Program-made: the position numbers and the translations under genes
Assembly: GCA_051880475.1 (NCBI GenBank)
Contig: JBJEOA010000004.1
Location: 62,001 to 126,000 of the forward strand
Reading direction: 5' to 3'
Length of the DNA stretch: 64,000 bases
DNA from: JAUUSJ01 sp051880475
Lineage (GTDB): Bacteria; Bacillota; Clostridia; Lachnospirales; Lachnospiraceae
Notes under the pieces: generated by a model
Told to the model about the DNA's origin: nothing
What the model saw: only the letters and a program-made list of their open reading frames with translations
Database searches by the model: none
Part shown: in pieces, positions 1-9,073 of the stretch
Numbering within the stretch: the stretch's first letter is position 1
How the letters are laid out: each line of letters starts with the position of its first letter

Positions 1-1478
1 ATGCTTCCATCATTGATGTTTTTTGCTCCAACGACAAGCTGACTAGTCCCCTTCTTCCAAGAAGTCATACCATGAGAAAGATTTTTTGCACCATCCGACA
101 TAGCATCCACTCCAAAATCGAGACTCTTTGCTCCCTCCGCCAATGTATTTAAATTGCTATTTAACGCCTGAACTCCATTATCAACCTGAGTAATTCCATT
201 CGCCAATGATTGAGCTCCATTATCGACCTGAGCAATTCCAGAATTTAATTCAGAAGCCCCACTGCTTATCTGAGAGACTCCTCCATTTAGACTCTTTGCT
301 CCGCTATCTACTTGATTTATACCTGTATCTAAATTTTTTGCTCCTGTATTAACGGCTTTTATTCCAGTATTTAATTCAAGAGCTCCGTCATTTAAATCCG
401 AGGCTCCGCTATCTAGCTTTTTAGCCCCACTCTTTGCATCACTAACTCCGTCATCTAACTGTTTTGTTCCGTCATCCACCTTCTTAATAGCATCTCTTAA
501 TTCTTTTGCCCCATCGTCTAAGTCTGAGGCTCCGCTATCTAACTCATCACTTCCATCCGCAGCTTTTTTTATCCCTGCTTTTAACTGTTTATCAGCAGAA
601 GTTAATTTTGTTCCTCCGTCTTTTAACTGTTTTAAGCCAGATTGTAAATCGCAAGAGCCATTGTATAGCTGTTTTGCCCCGTCACTTAACTCAGATGTTC
701 CGTCATCTAATTGATTAACACCATCTTTTAAATCATCAACTTTATCCGTCATACTACTTGTATCGACAATATCTTTATCTACATCAAATGCCATAGGAAT
801 TCCCTGAATGGACATAGAAGAAAGCTCTATATCTTTAGCATCGGCTGTAATCGTCAATTTTTTCTCATTTCCAGCCATAATATTATAAATAATTTGCTTA
901 TCACTTCCAACATTTGCCAAGTTTGCACCCTTTGCCTCAATATTAGAAAACTTTTCTGTGTCAAGACTGAAACTAAGCTGTAATAAAAAATTCTCAAAAA
1001 AGCTATCATCCTCTACTTCTTTATTTTGCTTAATATCTACTACTAACTTAAACTCTCCGTCTTTTCCAATTATTTCCTCTGGTTTTTTCTTTACACCATC
1101 CAAATAATAAGAAATATCAAATTTCCATGGAATTTCTTTTGACATCAAATTTCCCTGATAAAAAAAATTTCCTTCATCTGCCTGTACGGAAATTTGATTT
1201 CCATTTTGATTCATCTTTGCCTCACTTGATAGATTTTTTACCGATTCATATTCTCCATAATCCTTTATCTCACCCTTGCTCTTTATATCAAACTCATTCA
1301 CGATATACACATTTTCTACCTGACCACTGCTAGTCAAATTTACATATACATTTTCTTCTTTTGTCTTAGTTTCTGAACTTGCCGCTAAGGCTGTATTACC
1401 TAAGGCAGAGAAAATCATCGCAAAAGACATAGCAAACGCACTATTTTTTTTCAGTCTCATTTTATTATTCTTATTCAT
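1..1478 (-). CDS. Leu-x-x-Gly heptad-repeat surface protein, C-terminal part missing
   Basis: The reading frame is open from the ATG at 1478 to the left edge, giving 492 codons with no stop, so the protein is truncated by the window. Residues 1-33 look like a signal peptide (basic MNKNNKMRLKK, then a hydrophobic run ending in ALA). About 200 residues of ordinary sequence follow. From about position 760 down to position 1 the frame encodes repeated units of the type DGAKELDSGASDLDDG, a seven-residue Leu-x-x-Gly pattern of the kind seen in YhgE/Pip-like proteins (TIGR03057 type). Its start overlaps the stop of the MMPL transporter by 8 bases, so the two are translationally coupled. The function is unknown; the family and the neighbour suggest an exported, envelope-associated role. 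A later in-frame ATG at 1460 is an alternative start. Confidence 0.8.
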   Translation of the reverse strand, partial: MNKNNKMRLKKNSAFAMSFAMIFSALGNTALAASSETKTKEENVYVNLTSSGQVENVYIVNEFDIKSKGEIKDYGEYESVKNLSSEAKMNQNGNQISVQADEGNFFYQGNLMSKEIPWKFDISYYLDGVKKKPEEIIGKDGEFKLVVDIKQNKEVEDDSFFENFLLQLSFSLDTEKFSNIEAKGANLANVGSDKQIIYNIMAGNEKKLTITADAKDIELSSMSIQGIPMAFDVDKDIVDTSSMTDKVDDLKDGVNQLDDGTSELSDGAKQLYNGSCDLQSGLKQLKDGGTKLTSADKQLKAGIKKAADGSDELDSGASDLDDGAKELRDAIKKVDDGTKQLDDGVSDAKSGAKKLDSGASDLNDGALELNTGIKAVNTGAKNLDTGINQVDSGAKSLNGGVSQISSGASELNSGIAQVDNGAQSLANGITQVDNGVQALNSNLNTLAEGAKSLDFGVDAMSDGAKNLSHGMTSWKKGTSQLVVGAKNINDGS

Positions 1479-3810
1479 TACTATCTTCCCCTTCCTGCTT
1501 ACTTTCATTTTCTTTGTTTAACTTTTTTGTTTCTTCTCTCTCTAAATTTTGTGATTGCTTTTCTTTTAGAGCTTCCTCTTTCTTTTTCTCCTCTCGTCTT
1601 TCCTTTCGCTGCATTGCTCTTTTCTTAAGCTCCTCTAGTTTTTCCTCTCCTGTTATATGCACTTTCTCCTGTTTCTCCTCATATTTTTCACAAATCTCCT
1701 CTACAAACCTACCTAATTTACTATTTTTAGGAAGATGAGTTAACTCTAACTGATAGAAATGAACATTTTTCGTCGTTCTAGCTATCACCTTATCACATAT
1801 CATAAGGAGAATTGGAAGCACAAACATAACTAAAATAATAGAAATAAAAGCTCCTCTACCAACTAAAGTTCCAAGCTGTTTTATGACTCCATTTGTACAG
1901 ACAATGGATAGAGCAATACCCGATAAAATCATAATAATCGCAGAAGTAAAAATAGATAAGAAAGTTCCACTGACTGTCTCTATCACAGCATCTTTCTTTT
2001 TCATCATCTCTCGATTGCCTAAGTATTTACTTGTAAATAAGATGGCATAGTCAATCGTCGCACCAAGCTGTACAGAACTAATAATCAAATATGCAATATA
2101 ATTTAATTGAACCTCAGCAAAATAAGGCACAGTCAAGTTCATCCAAATCGCCGCCTCAATTAAGAGTGTCAAAATAACTGGCAAAATAAGTGATTTGAAG
2201 TTGATGAAAAGAATGAAGAAAATAGATCCGATTGCAACTGAATTTACACGGATATTATCCTCTGTTACCACCGTTCTTAAATCATATGTACTTGGACTAC
2301 TTCCTGCGACAAGTGCTTTATCTCCATAATATTTTTTTCCTAACTCTCGAATTCCCTCTACTGCCACAAAAGAACTTCCATCCACATCATTTCCCTCTAC
2401 CGTAATAACAAAACGGCTATAATGCTCTGACATAAGCTGCTCTAATATATTAGTGGGCACATATTCATTTGGAATTTGATTACTCACCGAATTCGAATAA
2501 GAGGTCACTGACTTGACATAATCTTGCGCCAATAAATCTTTATTTAAAATCTGCTCTTTTTTTGCATCTCCTCTTGGAACCATTAATACAAATGGATTCG
2601 ACTCTCCAAACTCTTCGTTAATTACATGTTTATCATGACCTACTTTTGTGGAATCATCATTAAAAATTCCCGACTCACCGTACAAGAAAATATTACTTCC
2701 CTGTGCCAAGTAGCATGGCAAAAGAGAAATGATAAAAATACCAACCATAACAAAACGAGTTTTATATACTAATTTTCCAAGCCATCCAAACGGTGGTATA
2801 AGTAATTTATGCTTTGTCTTATCAATCAAATGATACGTCTCTAATGTAAGTGCCGGCAATAAAATAAGTACGGTTAATAAGCTAAGTACAACCGCCTTCG
2901 CCATAACAATACCCATATCTGGTCCAATTCGAAATCTCATCAAAATAAGGGCGATAAAACCTACAACTGTCGTAAGTCCACTCGATAAGACAGAGGAAAC
3001 CGAAACTTTTAATGCCATTTTCATTGCTCTTTCAACATTGCTCTCCGACTTTCTACACGCTTCAAACTGATGAAGAAGAAAAATAGAATAATCCATAGAA
3101 ACTGCTAATTGTAAAATACTTCCAGCCGAGTTTGTCACAAATGAAATCTCACCTATAAATAGATTTGTACCGCGATTTAACATAACTGCAACACCAATTG
3201 TTCCTAAAAATAAAACTGGTTCAAACCAAGATGTTGTTGTCAAAATAAGAATAAGAAATATAATCGGGATAATAAATAACATAATCAAATTAATCTCTGA
3301 GGAAGTAGTCTGCCTTGCTGTTACTGTATCGACAATACTTCCCGATAAATTGCCATTCTCACCGATGATTTCTTGGATTCCCTCTATCGCTTTGGTAGAG
3401 AGTTCTTCATCTTCATTTACTGTAATTGTGTAAAGAGCCTTATTATTCTTATAATAGCTCTCCAAAATATCTTTATCTATCATCTCTAAAGGCTCATAAA
3501 TATTGACAGAATCATCAAGCCATGTAACCTCATCAACTCCCTCAACTTTTTGTATCTCTTGTTTTATATCTTTTGCTTGCAAAAGTGTGACATCTGATAC
3601 CATTGCTCTAGCATTTGGAGGAGCCTGCTTATACTCCTCATCCATCACATCCAACGCAATTGTAGACGCCGAATCCTCTGGAAGATAATCCATCATACTA
3701 TAATTTACCTTTACAAAAACGGATGCTATCCCAGAAATAATGGTAGCTATAATAAAAACGGCAATTATTAATTTTCTCTGCTTTATAATAAAATTACTAA
3801 TTCTATCCAC
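1471..3810 (-). CDS. MMPL/RND family transporter (HAE3-like)
   Basis: This 779-residue membrane protein has the two-fold RND layout. There is an N-terminal helix (residues 13-33), an extracellular domain, a cluster of helices at about 165-330, a second single helix near 352-372, a second extracellular domain, and a second helix cluster at about 540-690. The first cluster contains the AVSMDYSIFLLHQFE segment and the second the matching GATIDYAILFTSKY segment, as in MMPL proteins, where charged residues in these helices carry protons. The last 50 residues are an extreme Lys/Glu-rich tail. The family exports lipids, drugs or surface molecules; the substrate here cannot be told. It is divergent from a TetR gene and overlaps the downstream repeat protein, which suggests one regulated export unit. 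Confidence 0.9.
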   Translation of the reverse strand: MDRISNFIIKQRKLIIAVFIIATIISGIASVFVKVNYSMMDYLPEDSASTIALDVMDEEYKQAPPNARAMVSDVTLLQAKDIKQEIQKVEGVDEVTWLDDSVNIYEPLEMIDKDILESYYKNNKALYTITVNEDEELSTKAIEGIQEIIGENGNLSGSIVDTVTARQTTSSEINLIMLFIIPIIFLILILTTTSWFEPVLFLGTIGVAVMLNRGTNLFIGEISFVTNSAGSILQLAVSMDYSIFLLHQFEACRKSESNVERAMKMALKVSVSSVLSSGLTTVVGFIALILMRFRIGPDMGIVMAKAVVLSLLTVLILLPALTLETYHLIDKTKHKLLIPPFGWLGKLVYKTRFVMVGIFIISLLPCYLAQGSNIFLYGESGIFNDDSTKVGHDKHVINEEFGESNPFVLMVPRGDAKKEQILNKDLLAQDYVKSVTSYSNSVSNQIPNEYVPTNILEQLMSEHYSRFVITVEGNDVDGSSFVAVEGIRELGKKYYGDKALVAGSSPSTYDLRTVVTEDNIRVNSVAIGSIFFILFINFKSLILPVILTLLIEAAIWMNLTVPYFAEVQLNYIAYLIISSVQLGATIDYAILFTSKYLGNREMMKKKDAVIETVSGTFLSIFTSAIIMILSGIALSIVCTNGVIKQLGTLVGRGAFISIILVMFVLPILLMICDKVIARTTKNVHFYQLELTHLPKNSKLGRFVEEICEKYEEKQEKVHITGEEKLEELKKRAMQRKERREEKKKEEALKEKQSQNLEREETKKLNKENESKQEGEDSNE

Positions 3811-3837
3811 TTCTTTCTTCCCCTTTCCCCAATTTTT

Positions 3838-3889
3838 AACAACATTTGAATATTTTTAGTCATTTAATTATTTTTAAACAAATGTTGTT
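3838..3889. promoter_or_regulatory. Probable TetR operator: 11-bp inverted repeat
   Basis: AACAACATTTG (3838-3848) is repeated as its exact reverse complement CAAATGTTGTT (3879-3889), with centres 41 bp apart, about four helical turns. The right arm overlaps the -35 hexamer of the rightward promoter. It lies in the intergenic region shared by the transporter and the TetR gene, the normal place for an autoregulatory operator. No U-run follows either arm, so a terminator is unlikely. Confidence 0.55.
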
Positions 3890-3913
3890 TTTTAAACTGT
3901 TTTATATTATAAT
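3885..3913 (+). promoter_or_regulatory. Promoter of the TetR gene
   Basis: TTGTTT (3885-3890), a 17-bp spacer and a consensus TATAAT (3908-3913) form a sigma-A type promoter. It would give a leader of about 160 bases before the TetR start. Confidence 0.6.
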
Positions 3914-4030
3914 AAATAAAATGAAGTTTTTCAATCAGCAATATTCTATTACTTTGTGTGTTTTTATACATTTCTTATTAATATGTCTATTTCTATTGGA
4001 AAAAAATTTTTCATTTATGAAGTATAATAT

Positions 4031-4060
4031 CTGTGAAAACAGATATATCCGTTTAAAGCC
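4031..4060 (+). repeat. Small hairpin motif, copy 1
   Basis: CTGT-GAAA-ACAG forms a short stem and is followed by ATATATCCGTTTA and AAGCC. The same arrangement recurs at 12332-12367 and partly at 37128-37153, with a compensatory change in the stem (T-A to C-G). It lies in the leader of the TetR gene. Its role is unknown. Confidence 0.4.
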
Positions 4061-4080
4061 AAAGATGAATTTTAAGAAAG

Positions 4081-4668
4081 ATGGTGAAAGAAATGAAAAC
4101 AGAGTATAAAAATGTCTCTAGGTCCAAAAGACTTATCAAAGAAGCCGTATCCAAACTTTTACTTGAGAAAGATATCTCAAAAATTCGTGTCACGGAAATT
4201 ACCACTCTAGCCGATATTAACCGTGGTACGTTCTACGCACATTATCGCGATGTCTATGACGTTGTAGAACAAATGCAAAATGAATTCGTGGAGGTTCTTT
4301 GTAATTCCATCCACAATTATCCTCCCCTTTCTCTTCTCCAAAATCCTCTTCCATTTATTATAGAAGTGGCAGATTATATTAGAGAAAATATGGAATTTTA
4401 CCAGACATTAATTCAAAGAAATGCAAGTCCACAAATTTTCAAAAAAATGAATTCTATTTTTATTGAGAAATTATTTAGTGAAGAATCCTATGTTCCAGAG
4501 GGAATAAACGTAAAGGAGTTAAAACTTTGTCTATCCTATATTATGGCAGGATGCATGGGAGTTTTAGAGCGCTGGTTTAATAACGAAATTAACTATACTT
4601 TTGATGAATTAGTTTTACTGCTCAATGATTTCGTGTCTAGAAATCTTTCTGAATATGAATCTTTCTAA
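4081..4668 (+). CDS. TetR/AcrR family transcriptional regulator
   Basis: The 195-residue protein has a TetR-type helix-turn-helix at about residues 15-60 (IRVTEITTLADINRGTFYAH) and an all-helical C-terminal ligand or dimerisation domain. Proteins of this family repress a neighbouring transporter operon until a ligand binds. The divergent position beside the MMPL gene and the dyad between them support local control. The ATG at 4081 is given; the ATG at 4093 is also possible, with the GGTGAAAG stretch as ribosome binding site. The ligand is unknown. Confidence 0.88.
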   Translation: MVKEMKTEYKNVSRSKRLIKEAVSKLLLEKDISKIRVTEITTLADINRGTFYAHYRDVYDVVEQMQNEFVEVLCNSIHNYPPLSLLQNPLPFIIEVADYIRENMEFYQTLIQRNASPQIFKKMNSIFIEKLFSEESYVPEGINVKELKLCLSYIMAGCMGVLERWFNNEINYTFDELVLLLNDFVSRNLSEYESF

Positions 4669-4741
4669 GTGAATGTTTTTTACGGAATACGAATCACTGA
4701 GCATATTTGATTTTTCATCGCTGAAGACAAATTTTTATAAT

Positions 4742-4810
4742 AAAAAAACTATCCCATAAAAAGTCCATTTTTCTCTTTGAAATACAGACTCTCTACGAGA
4801 TAGTTTTTTT
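4742..4810. terminator. Bidirectional terminator between tetR and apt
   Basis: AAAAAAACTATC (4742-4753) and GATAGTTTTTTT (4799-4810) are exact reverse complements flanked by T-runs on both strands. The two genes converge here, so one hairpin can serve both. The sequence ACTATYCCA recurs in the terminator at 25548-25601. Confidence 0.7.
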
Positions 4811-4812
4811 AT

Positions 4813-5337
4813 TTATTCTCCATCATAGTGAAGAGCAGCTTCTACATTATAATTTTTCAAAAGCTTTCCTCCACCTAAATCATCTAGCTCAATTAAAAAA
4901 ATCATCTTTACGACCTTTGCACCCATCTCTTCTATCAGCTCCGCCGCCGCCTTCGCAGTTCCTCCTGTGGCCAATAAATCGTCTACAAAGACAACTCTCA
5001 TACCTGGCTTGATAGAATCTTTGTGAATTTCAATTTCTGCACTGCCATATTCTAAATCATATTTTTTAGAGACAGTCTCTCTTGGAAGTTTTCCCTTCTT
5101 GCGAACAGGAATAAAAGCCTTGCTCTTATTATATGCAAGAGGCATACCAAATATAAATCCTCTCGCCTCAGCTCCAGCAATTGCATCAAACTCCACATTT
5201 TCTAGCATTTTTTGCATCGTGTGGATTGCCAATTTTAATCCCTGAGGTTTCTCAAGTACACCTGTCACATCTCGAAAAATAATCCCTTCCTTTGGAAAAT
5301 CAGGAATATCGATAATAAAATCTTTTAATTCTTGCAT
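4813..5337 (-). CDS. apt: Adenine phosphoribosyltransferase
   Basis: The 174-residue protein is the usual length for Apt, which makes AMP from adenine and PRPP in purine salvage. The PRPP-binding motif VVFVDDLLATGGTA lies at residues 115-128, and the N-terminal DIPDFPKEGIIFRDVT segment is typical of the family. The start has a good AAGGAG site. It ends against the shared terminator with tetR and lies 28 bases downstream of the CmpB-like gene, so it may be the last gene of a leftward operon that starts at recJ. Confidence 0.95.
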   Translation of the reverse strand: MQELKDFIIDIPDFPKEGIIFRDVTGVLEKPQGLKLAIHTMQKMLENVEFDAIAGAEARGFIFGMPLAYNKSKAFIPVRKKGKLPRETVSKKYDLEYGSAEIEIHKDSIKPGMRVVFVDDLLATGGTAKAAAELIEEMGAKVVKMIFLIELDDLGGGKLLKNYNVEAALHYDGE

Positions 5338-5365
5338 CTTTCTTCTCCTTCTTAATTGTATATAG

Positions 5366-6334
5366 TTATCTTTGTTTCATTCTCTCTCTTATATCCTTCA
5401 ATGTACGATGAAAACGTTTGGAAGTGACAGTTGGATTTGCTTTCAAAATACTATAAAATTTCACCATCTTATCCATCACTTCTTCTCTCTCTTTATATAA
5501 AAGAGAAATTTTCTTCATAATCTCCTCTGTTATAGCATCATTTTTTATTTTTTGATTCTCTATAGACTCCTCGATTTTCATTCTTTGATTCTCTATAGAC
5601 TCCTCAATTCTCGCCCTGCGATTTTCTATAGACTCCTCAATTTTCACTCTTTGATTCTGTATAGACTCCTCGATTCTCACTCTTTGATTTTCTATAGATT
5701 CCTCAATTCTATCTCCAATCGACTCCGTCAATATTTTTCCTTTTTCCTCTAGCTCCATATACAAATCTTCGATTTTCTCTCTCGTCTTTGATAAATACTC
5801 CAGCATATTTCGAAAATCGATAGCTTTCTTTGTGGAAATAATAAAATCTGCAAGAAACATTACACTTATTATAGTGACTACAAATTCTAAAGTAAAAGCT
5901 GATAATGACAAAACAAATTTTTCAATTGGGTCATGAATCACATAAGTCATAAAAATAGATAAAACACCCCAAAATAGAGAAGATTCTAGACAAATTCTAC
6001 CTTTTATATTTCCAAATTTCCCTGTATAATCCCAATATTTTACTTTTAAGATACTTTCCATCATCCAGCCAGTTATGTACTCAAGTGCCGTAGCCGCTAT
6101 CATTCCAAAAAGATAAACTAAAATAATAGAATTTCGAACTGGCAATGATACGAATAAAACTACAATCGCTCCTGAACCATAAATTGGCAGCATCGGCAGT
6201 GTCAAATACCCTCGATTCACCCATCTTTTCTGTCGGTAAGATACAATGCTAGACTCCACACACCATCCGAGAAAACAATAAATATAGAAGAAAAGCATCC
6301 ACTGAACTATTGTATATTCAAATATATTTGACAA
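5366..6334 (-). CDS. CmpB-like membrane protein (putative ABC transporter type IV) with a repetitive tail
   Basis: The first 160 residues match the CmpB-type domain (Pfam PF06541): several membrane helices with FLGWCVES, GSGAIVVL and a YWDYTGKFGNIKGRICLE-like segment. The tail from about residue 185 is charged and helical. It holds five 11-residue repeats of the type RIEESIENQRV, encoded by a 33-bp tandem DNA repeat. The start is TTG; an in-frame stop lies just upstream, so no longer form is possible. The gene follows the Cof phosphatase by 22 bases. The family has no established function, and the transport label is only a database name. Confidence 0.75.
   Translation of the reverse strand: MSNIFEYTIVQWMLFFYIYCFLGWCVESSIVSYRQKRWVNRGYLTLPMLPIYGSGAIVVLFVSLPVRNSIILVYLFGMIAATALEYITGWMMESILKVKYWDYTGKFGNIKGRICLESSLFWGVLSIFMTYVIHDPIEKFVLSLSAFTLEFVVTIISVMFLADFIISTKKAIDFRNMLEYLSKTREKIEDLYMELEEKGKILTESIGDRIEESIENQRVRIEESIQNQRVKIEESIENRRARIEESIENQRMKIEESIENQKIKNDAITEEIMKKISLLYKEREEVMDKMVKFYSILKANPTVTSKRFHRTLKDIRERMKQR
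5551..5715. repeat. 33-bp tandem repeat, five copies
   Basis: Units begin at 5551, 5584, 5617, 5650 and 5683, each 33 bp, with a decayed partial copy after 5715. Each contains a form of CTATAGACTCCTC. The unit is a multiple of three, so the frame of the CmpB-like gene is kept. Confidence 0.9.
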
Positions 6335-6356
6335 AGAGTTTCACCATCCTTCTATT

Positions 6357-7196
6357 CTACAACAGAGTATTCCACTTTTCAATAGCTATACCAACTCCAC
6401 TTTCATTATTAGAATACTCACTAATATAATCTGACACAGCTCTCGCCTCTTTCGAACCATTTTTCATAGCAACTCCAAGCCCTGCTTCCTTAATCATCGC
6501 AATATCATTTGAATTATCTCCAAATGCCATTGTCTTTTCTATATCAACTCCAAGATAATCTGCGAGTGCCTTTAGTGCATTTCCTTTATTACAGGTAGCC
6601 GCATTAATTTCTAAATTATTTTTAACTGAACTTGTAACTAAAATATTAGGAATTTTGCTAAGTGCCACTCTCGCCTCCTCTCGCTTTTCTTGTTGTGAAA
6701 AAAACATATTAAACTTCTCCACATGACATTGTTCTTTTTCCAAAAACTCATCTAAACTTTCAACTGGTTTTCTCGTCTTTTTTATTATTTTTTCAATTTC
6801 AGGCTCAATATTATATTTTTGCAAATCTTCCAAGAAATTAGCTTCGATTCTTCCAACTCCATCCGCATAAAAATCAAACATTGTACCAAAGCTTCTCAAA
6901 ATTTTTATTATTTCTTTTGCTTCCTCTGGCTCAAACTGATTTTTATAAATCACTTCACCTGTCTGCATATGAAGCACAGCTGCTCCGTTTGATAAAATAA
7001 TATATTGTATTCCACGGATTTCTTTTAAAAATTCTGGAATACCAGAAATTGGTCTTCCCGTTGCAGGAACAAAATATCCTCCGTTTTCAATTAATCTCTC
7101 AATTACCTCTTTATTTTTATCTGTTAATTTTTTATCATCTGTAAGCAGAGTTCCATCTAAATCTGATGCCACAATAAGATATTCCCTCTTTTTCAT
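6357..7196 (-). CDS. Cof-type HAD-IIB family phosphatase
   Basis: The 279-residue protein starts with the HAD nucleophile motif DLDGTLL (Asp12 and Asp14). It has the PATGR segment and ends with the AFGDNSNDIAMI metal-binding motif and GVAMKNG, the signature of Cof/YidA-type sugar-phosphate or flavin-phosphate phosphatases. The substrate cannot be predicted from the motifs. It has an AAAGGAG site and sits 12 bases after recJ. Confidence 0.92.
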   Translation of the reverse strand: MKKREYLIVASDLDGTLLTDDKKLTDKNKEVIERLIENGGYFVPATGRPISGIPEFLKEIRGIQYIILSNGAAVLHMQTGEVIYKNQFEPEEAKEIIKILRSFGTMFDFYADGVGRIEANFLEDLQKYNIEPEIEKIIKKTRKPVESLDEFLEKEQCHVEKFNMFFSQQEKREEARVALSKIPNILVTSSVKNNLEINAATCNKGNALKALADYLGVDIEKTMAFGDNSNDIAMIKEAGLGVAMKNGSKEARAVSDYISEYSNNESGVGIAIEKWNTLL

Positions 7197-7208
7197 CCTT
7201 TGTCTCCT

Positions 7209-8969
7209 TTATTGATAATTTTGTATTACAATTTGTAATGTTTTTACCCCTCTAAATTCATTCATAGACGGATAATAAGTCAGAGACATTCTTATATTAT
7301 TTTTTCGTCCCTGATATAAATATTCTACCTGTTTCAATCCAAACTTGTCAATCATGACCTTGCGTATTTCCTCAATATCTCCAAAAAACAATGCCTCCAT
7401 CTGACATCCTTTTTCATTTTCTACTATATATTTTAAAATTTTCCTATTTTTCCCAAGAATTCTAGCACTCAGAAACTTTAAATTTTTCTCGGCAAAGAGA
7501 GGTTTTTGATTTGCTTTTCCAAATGGCTCTAAGAGATCTAATTGCTCAATTAGCTCTTCACTTACATAGTCAATCGGCATTGGCACATCAATCACAATTT
7601 TTCTTACAATATCTTCCTTTGTCAATACTGTATTTTTATTTAGTAATTGACGAAATTCATCTAAATTTTCAGTTGGAATAGAAAGTCCAGCAGCCATTGG
7701 ATGTCCACCAAATTTCGTCAAAAGATGTTTACATTTTGTGATTTCCTCAAACATATTATATGCCTCAATAGAACGACCTGAGCCTTTTAATCCCACCTCC
7801 GACTTCGTAATGACAAAAACTGGCTTATTATATTTTTCTCTCACTCTCCCCGCAATAATTCCAGCTAAACTCTCATGACAATCTTCTAGGTAAATAACTA
7901 GGACAAGGTCATCTTTTTGCTTCGTCGACTCTACAATCTCAATCGCCTTTTCCACCCCTTCTTCTGTCATATTTTTTCTCTCATCATTTAGCTGTTTTAA
8001 TTTTTTTGCCATCTCTGCCGCTTTTTCCCTCTCCTCACAGAGAAGTAAATCTACTGCTAGTTTTGCCGACTCTAGACGCCCCGACGCATTAATACAAGGT
8101 CCTATAACAAATCCAAGATGATAAGAAGATAATGGCTTATCTTCAAGTGAATTGGCAATTAATAACTCCTGTAACCCGATATTTTCCGTGTGATTTAATA
8201 ATTTTAATCCTTCCTTAGCAATGATACGATTTTCATCAATCAAATCAACTACATCACATACTGTGGCGATTGCCACATATCCTATCATCTTCGTAATTTC
8301 TTCTTTCTTAATTCCATACGCCTCATAACATGCCTCTATTAACTTATATGCAACTGCTGCACCACAGAGCAAGGAAAATGGATATTCACATTCTATCTGT
8401 TTGGGATTAATAATGGCATCTGCCTTAGAAGTTAAATATTTTTTCTTTCCCTCTTCTTCTACAAAAGGAATGTCATGATGATCCGTCACAATAACTGTCA
8501 TTCCAAGTTCTTTGGCATATGCAATCTGATCAATGGCAGCAATACCATTATCACATGTAACAATGGTATCAATTCCCTCTTCTTTCGCCTCCAAAATCAA
8601 ATCTTCATTGATTCCATATCCATCCTTTATTCGGTTTGGTATTTTAAAATCAACGTCTGCACCACATCTTCTCAATCCTACTAATAAAATATAATTAGAA
8701 ATCACCCCGTCTACATCATAATCTGAGATAATTCGTATTTTCTTTTTTTCTTTTATTTTTTTTTGTAAGATTTTTACAGCTTTATTCATATCTTTTAGCT
8801 TCCAGGGACTATATAAATTTTCTAATCCCCCATTTAAATAATGCTCTATCTCATCTTCTGTAATATGTTCTCTATTGCGAATCACTCTCGCAATAACAGG
8901 ATCAATCCCAAATTTATTTCCAATTTTATTAAAATCTGCTTTTTTTGCCGAAACAAACCATTTTTCCAT
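7209..8969 (-). CDS. recJ: Single-stranded-DNA-specific 5'-3' exonuclease RecJ
   Basis: The protein (586 residues) carries the DHH-family motifs: IISDYDVDGV for motif I, CDNGIA for motif II and VTDHHD for motif III, followed by the DHHA1 domain with GGHPMAAG. RecJ degrades single-stranded DNA in recombination and mismatch or base-excision repair. I place the start at the ATG at 8969, which has GGGAGAG five bases upstream; the TTG one codon earlier is less likely. In this lineage recJ is often next to secDF, as here. Confidence 0.94.
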   Translation of the reverse strand: MEKWFVSAKKADFNKIGNKFGIDPVIARVIRNREHITEDEIEHYLNGGLENLYSPWKLKDMNKAVKILQKKIKEKKKIRIISDYDVDGVISNYILLVGLRRCGADVDFKIPNRIKDGYGINEDLILEAKEEGIDTIVTCDNGIAAIDQIAYAKELGMTVIVTDHHDIPFVEEEGKKKYLTSKADAIINPKQIECEYPFSLLCGAAVAYKLIEACYEAYGIKKEEITKMIGYVAIATVCDVVDLIDENRIIAKEGLKLLNHTENIGLQELLIANSLEDKPLSSYHLGFVIGPCINASGRLESAKLAVDLLLCEEREKAAEMAKKLKQLNDERKNMTEEGVEKAIEIVESTKQKDDLVLVIYLEDCHESLAGIIAGRVREKYNKPVFVITKSEVGLKGSGRSIEAYNMFEEITKCKHLLTKFGGHPMAAGLSIPTENLDEFRQLLNKNTVLTKEDIVRKIVIDVPMPIDYVSEELIEQLDLLEPFGKANQKPLFAEKNLKFLSARILGKNRKILKYIVENEKGCQMEALFFGDIEEIRKVMIDKFGLKQVEYLYQGRKNNIRMSLTYYPSMNEFRGVKTLQIVIQNYQ

Positions 8970-9073
8970 CAAATCTCTCCCTAATTAATAAAAGTTGCTG
9001 CCGCTATGATACCATAGTGAACAGCAACTTTTTCATTCATGATAATGCCTGAAAAATCAAACATATTTATTTA

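Noticed and set aside
3846..4109. 87-codon ORF overlapping the TetR promoter and leader
   Set aside because: It has no ribosome binding site, covers the promoter and dyad, and has AT-driven Phe/Ile/Leu/Lys composition.
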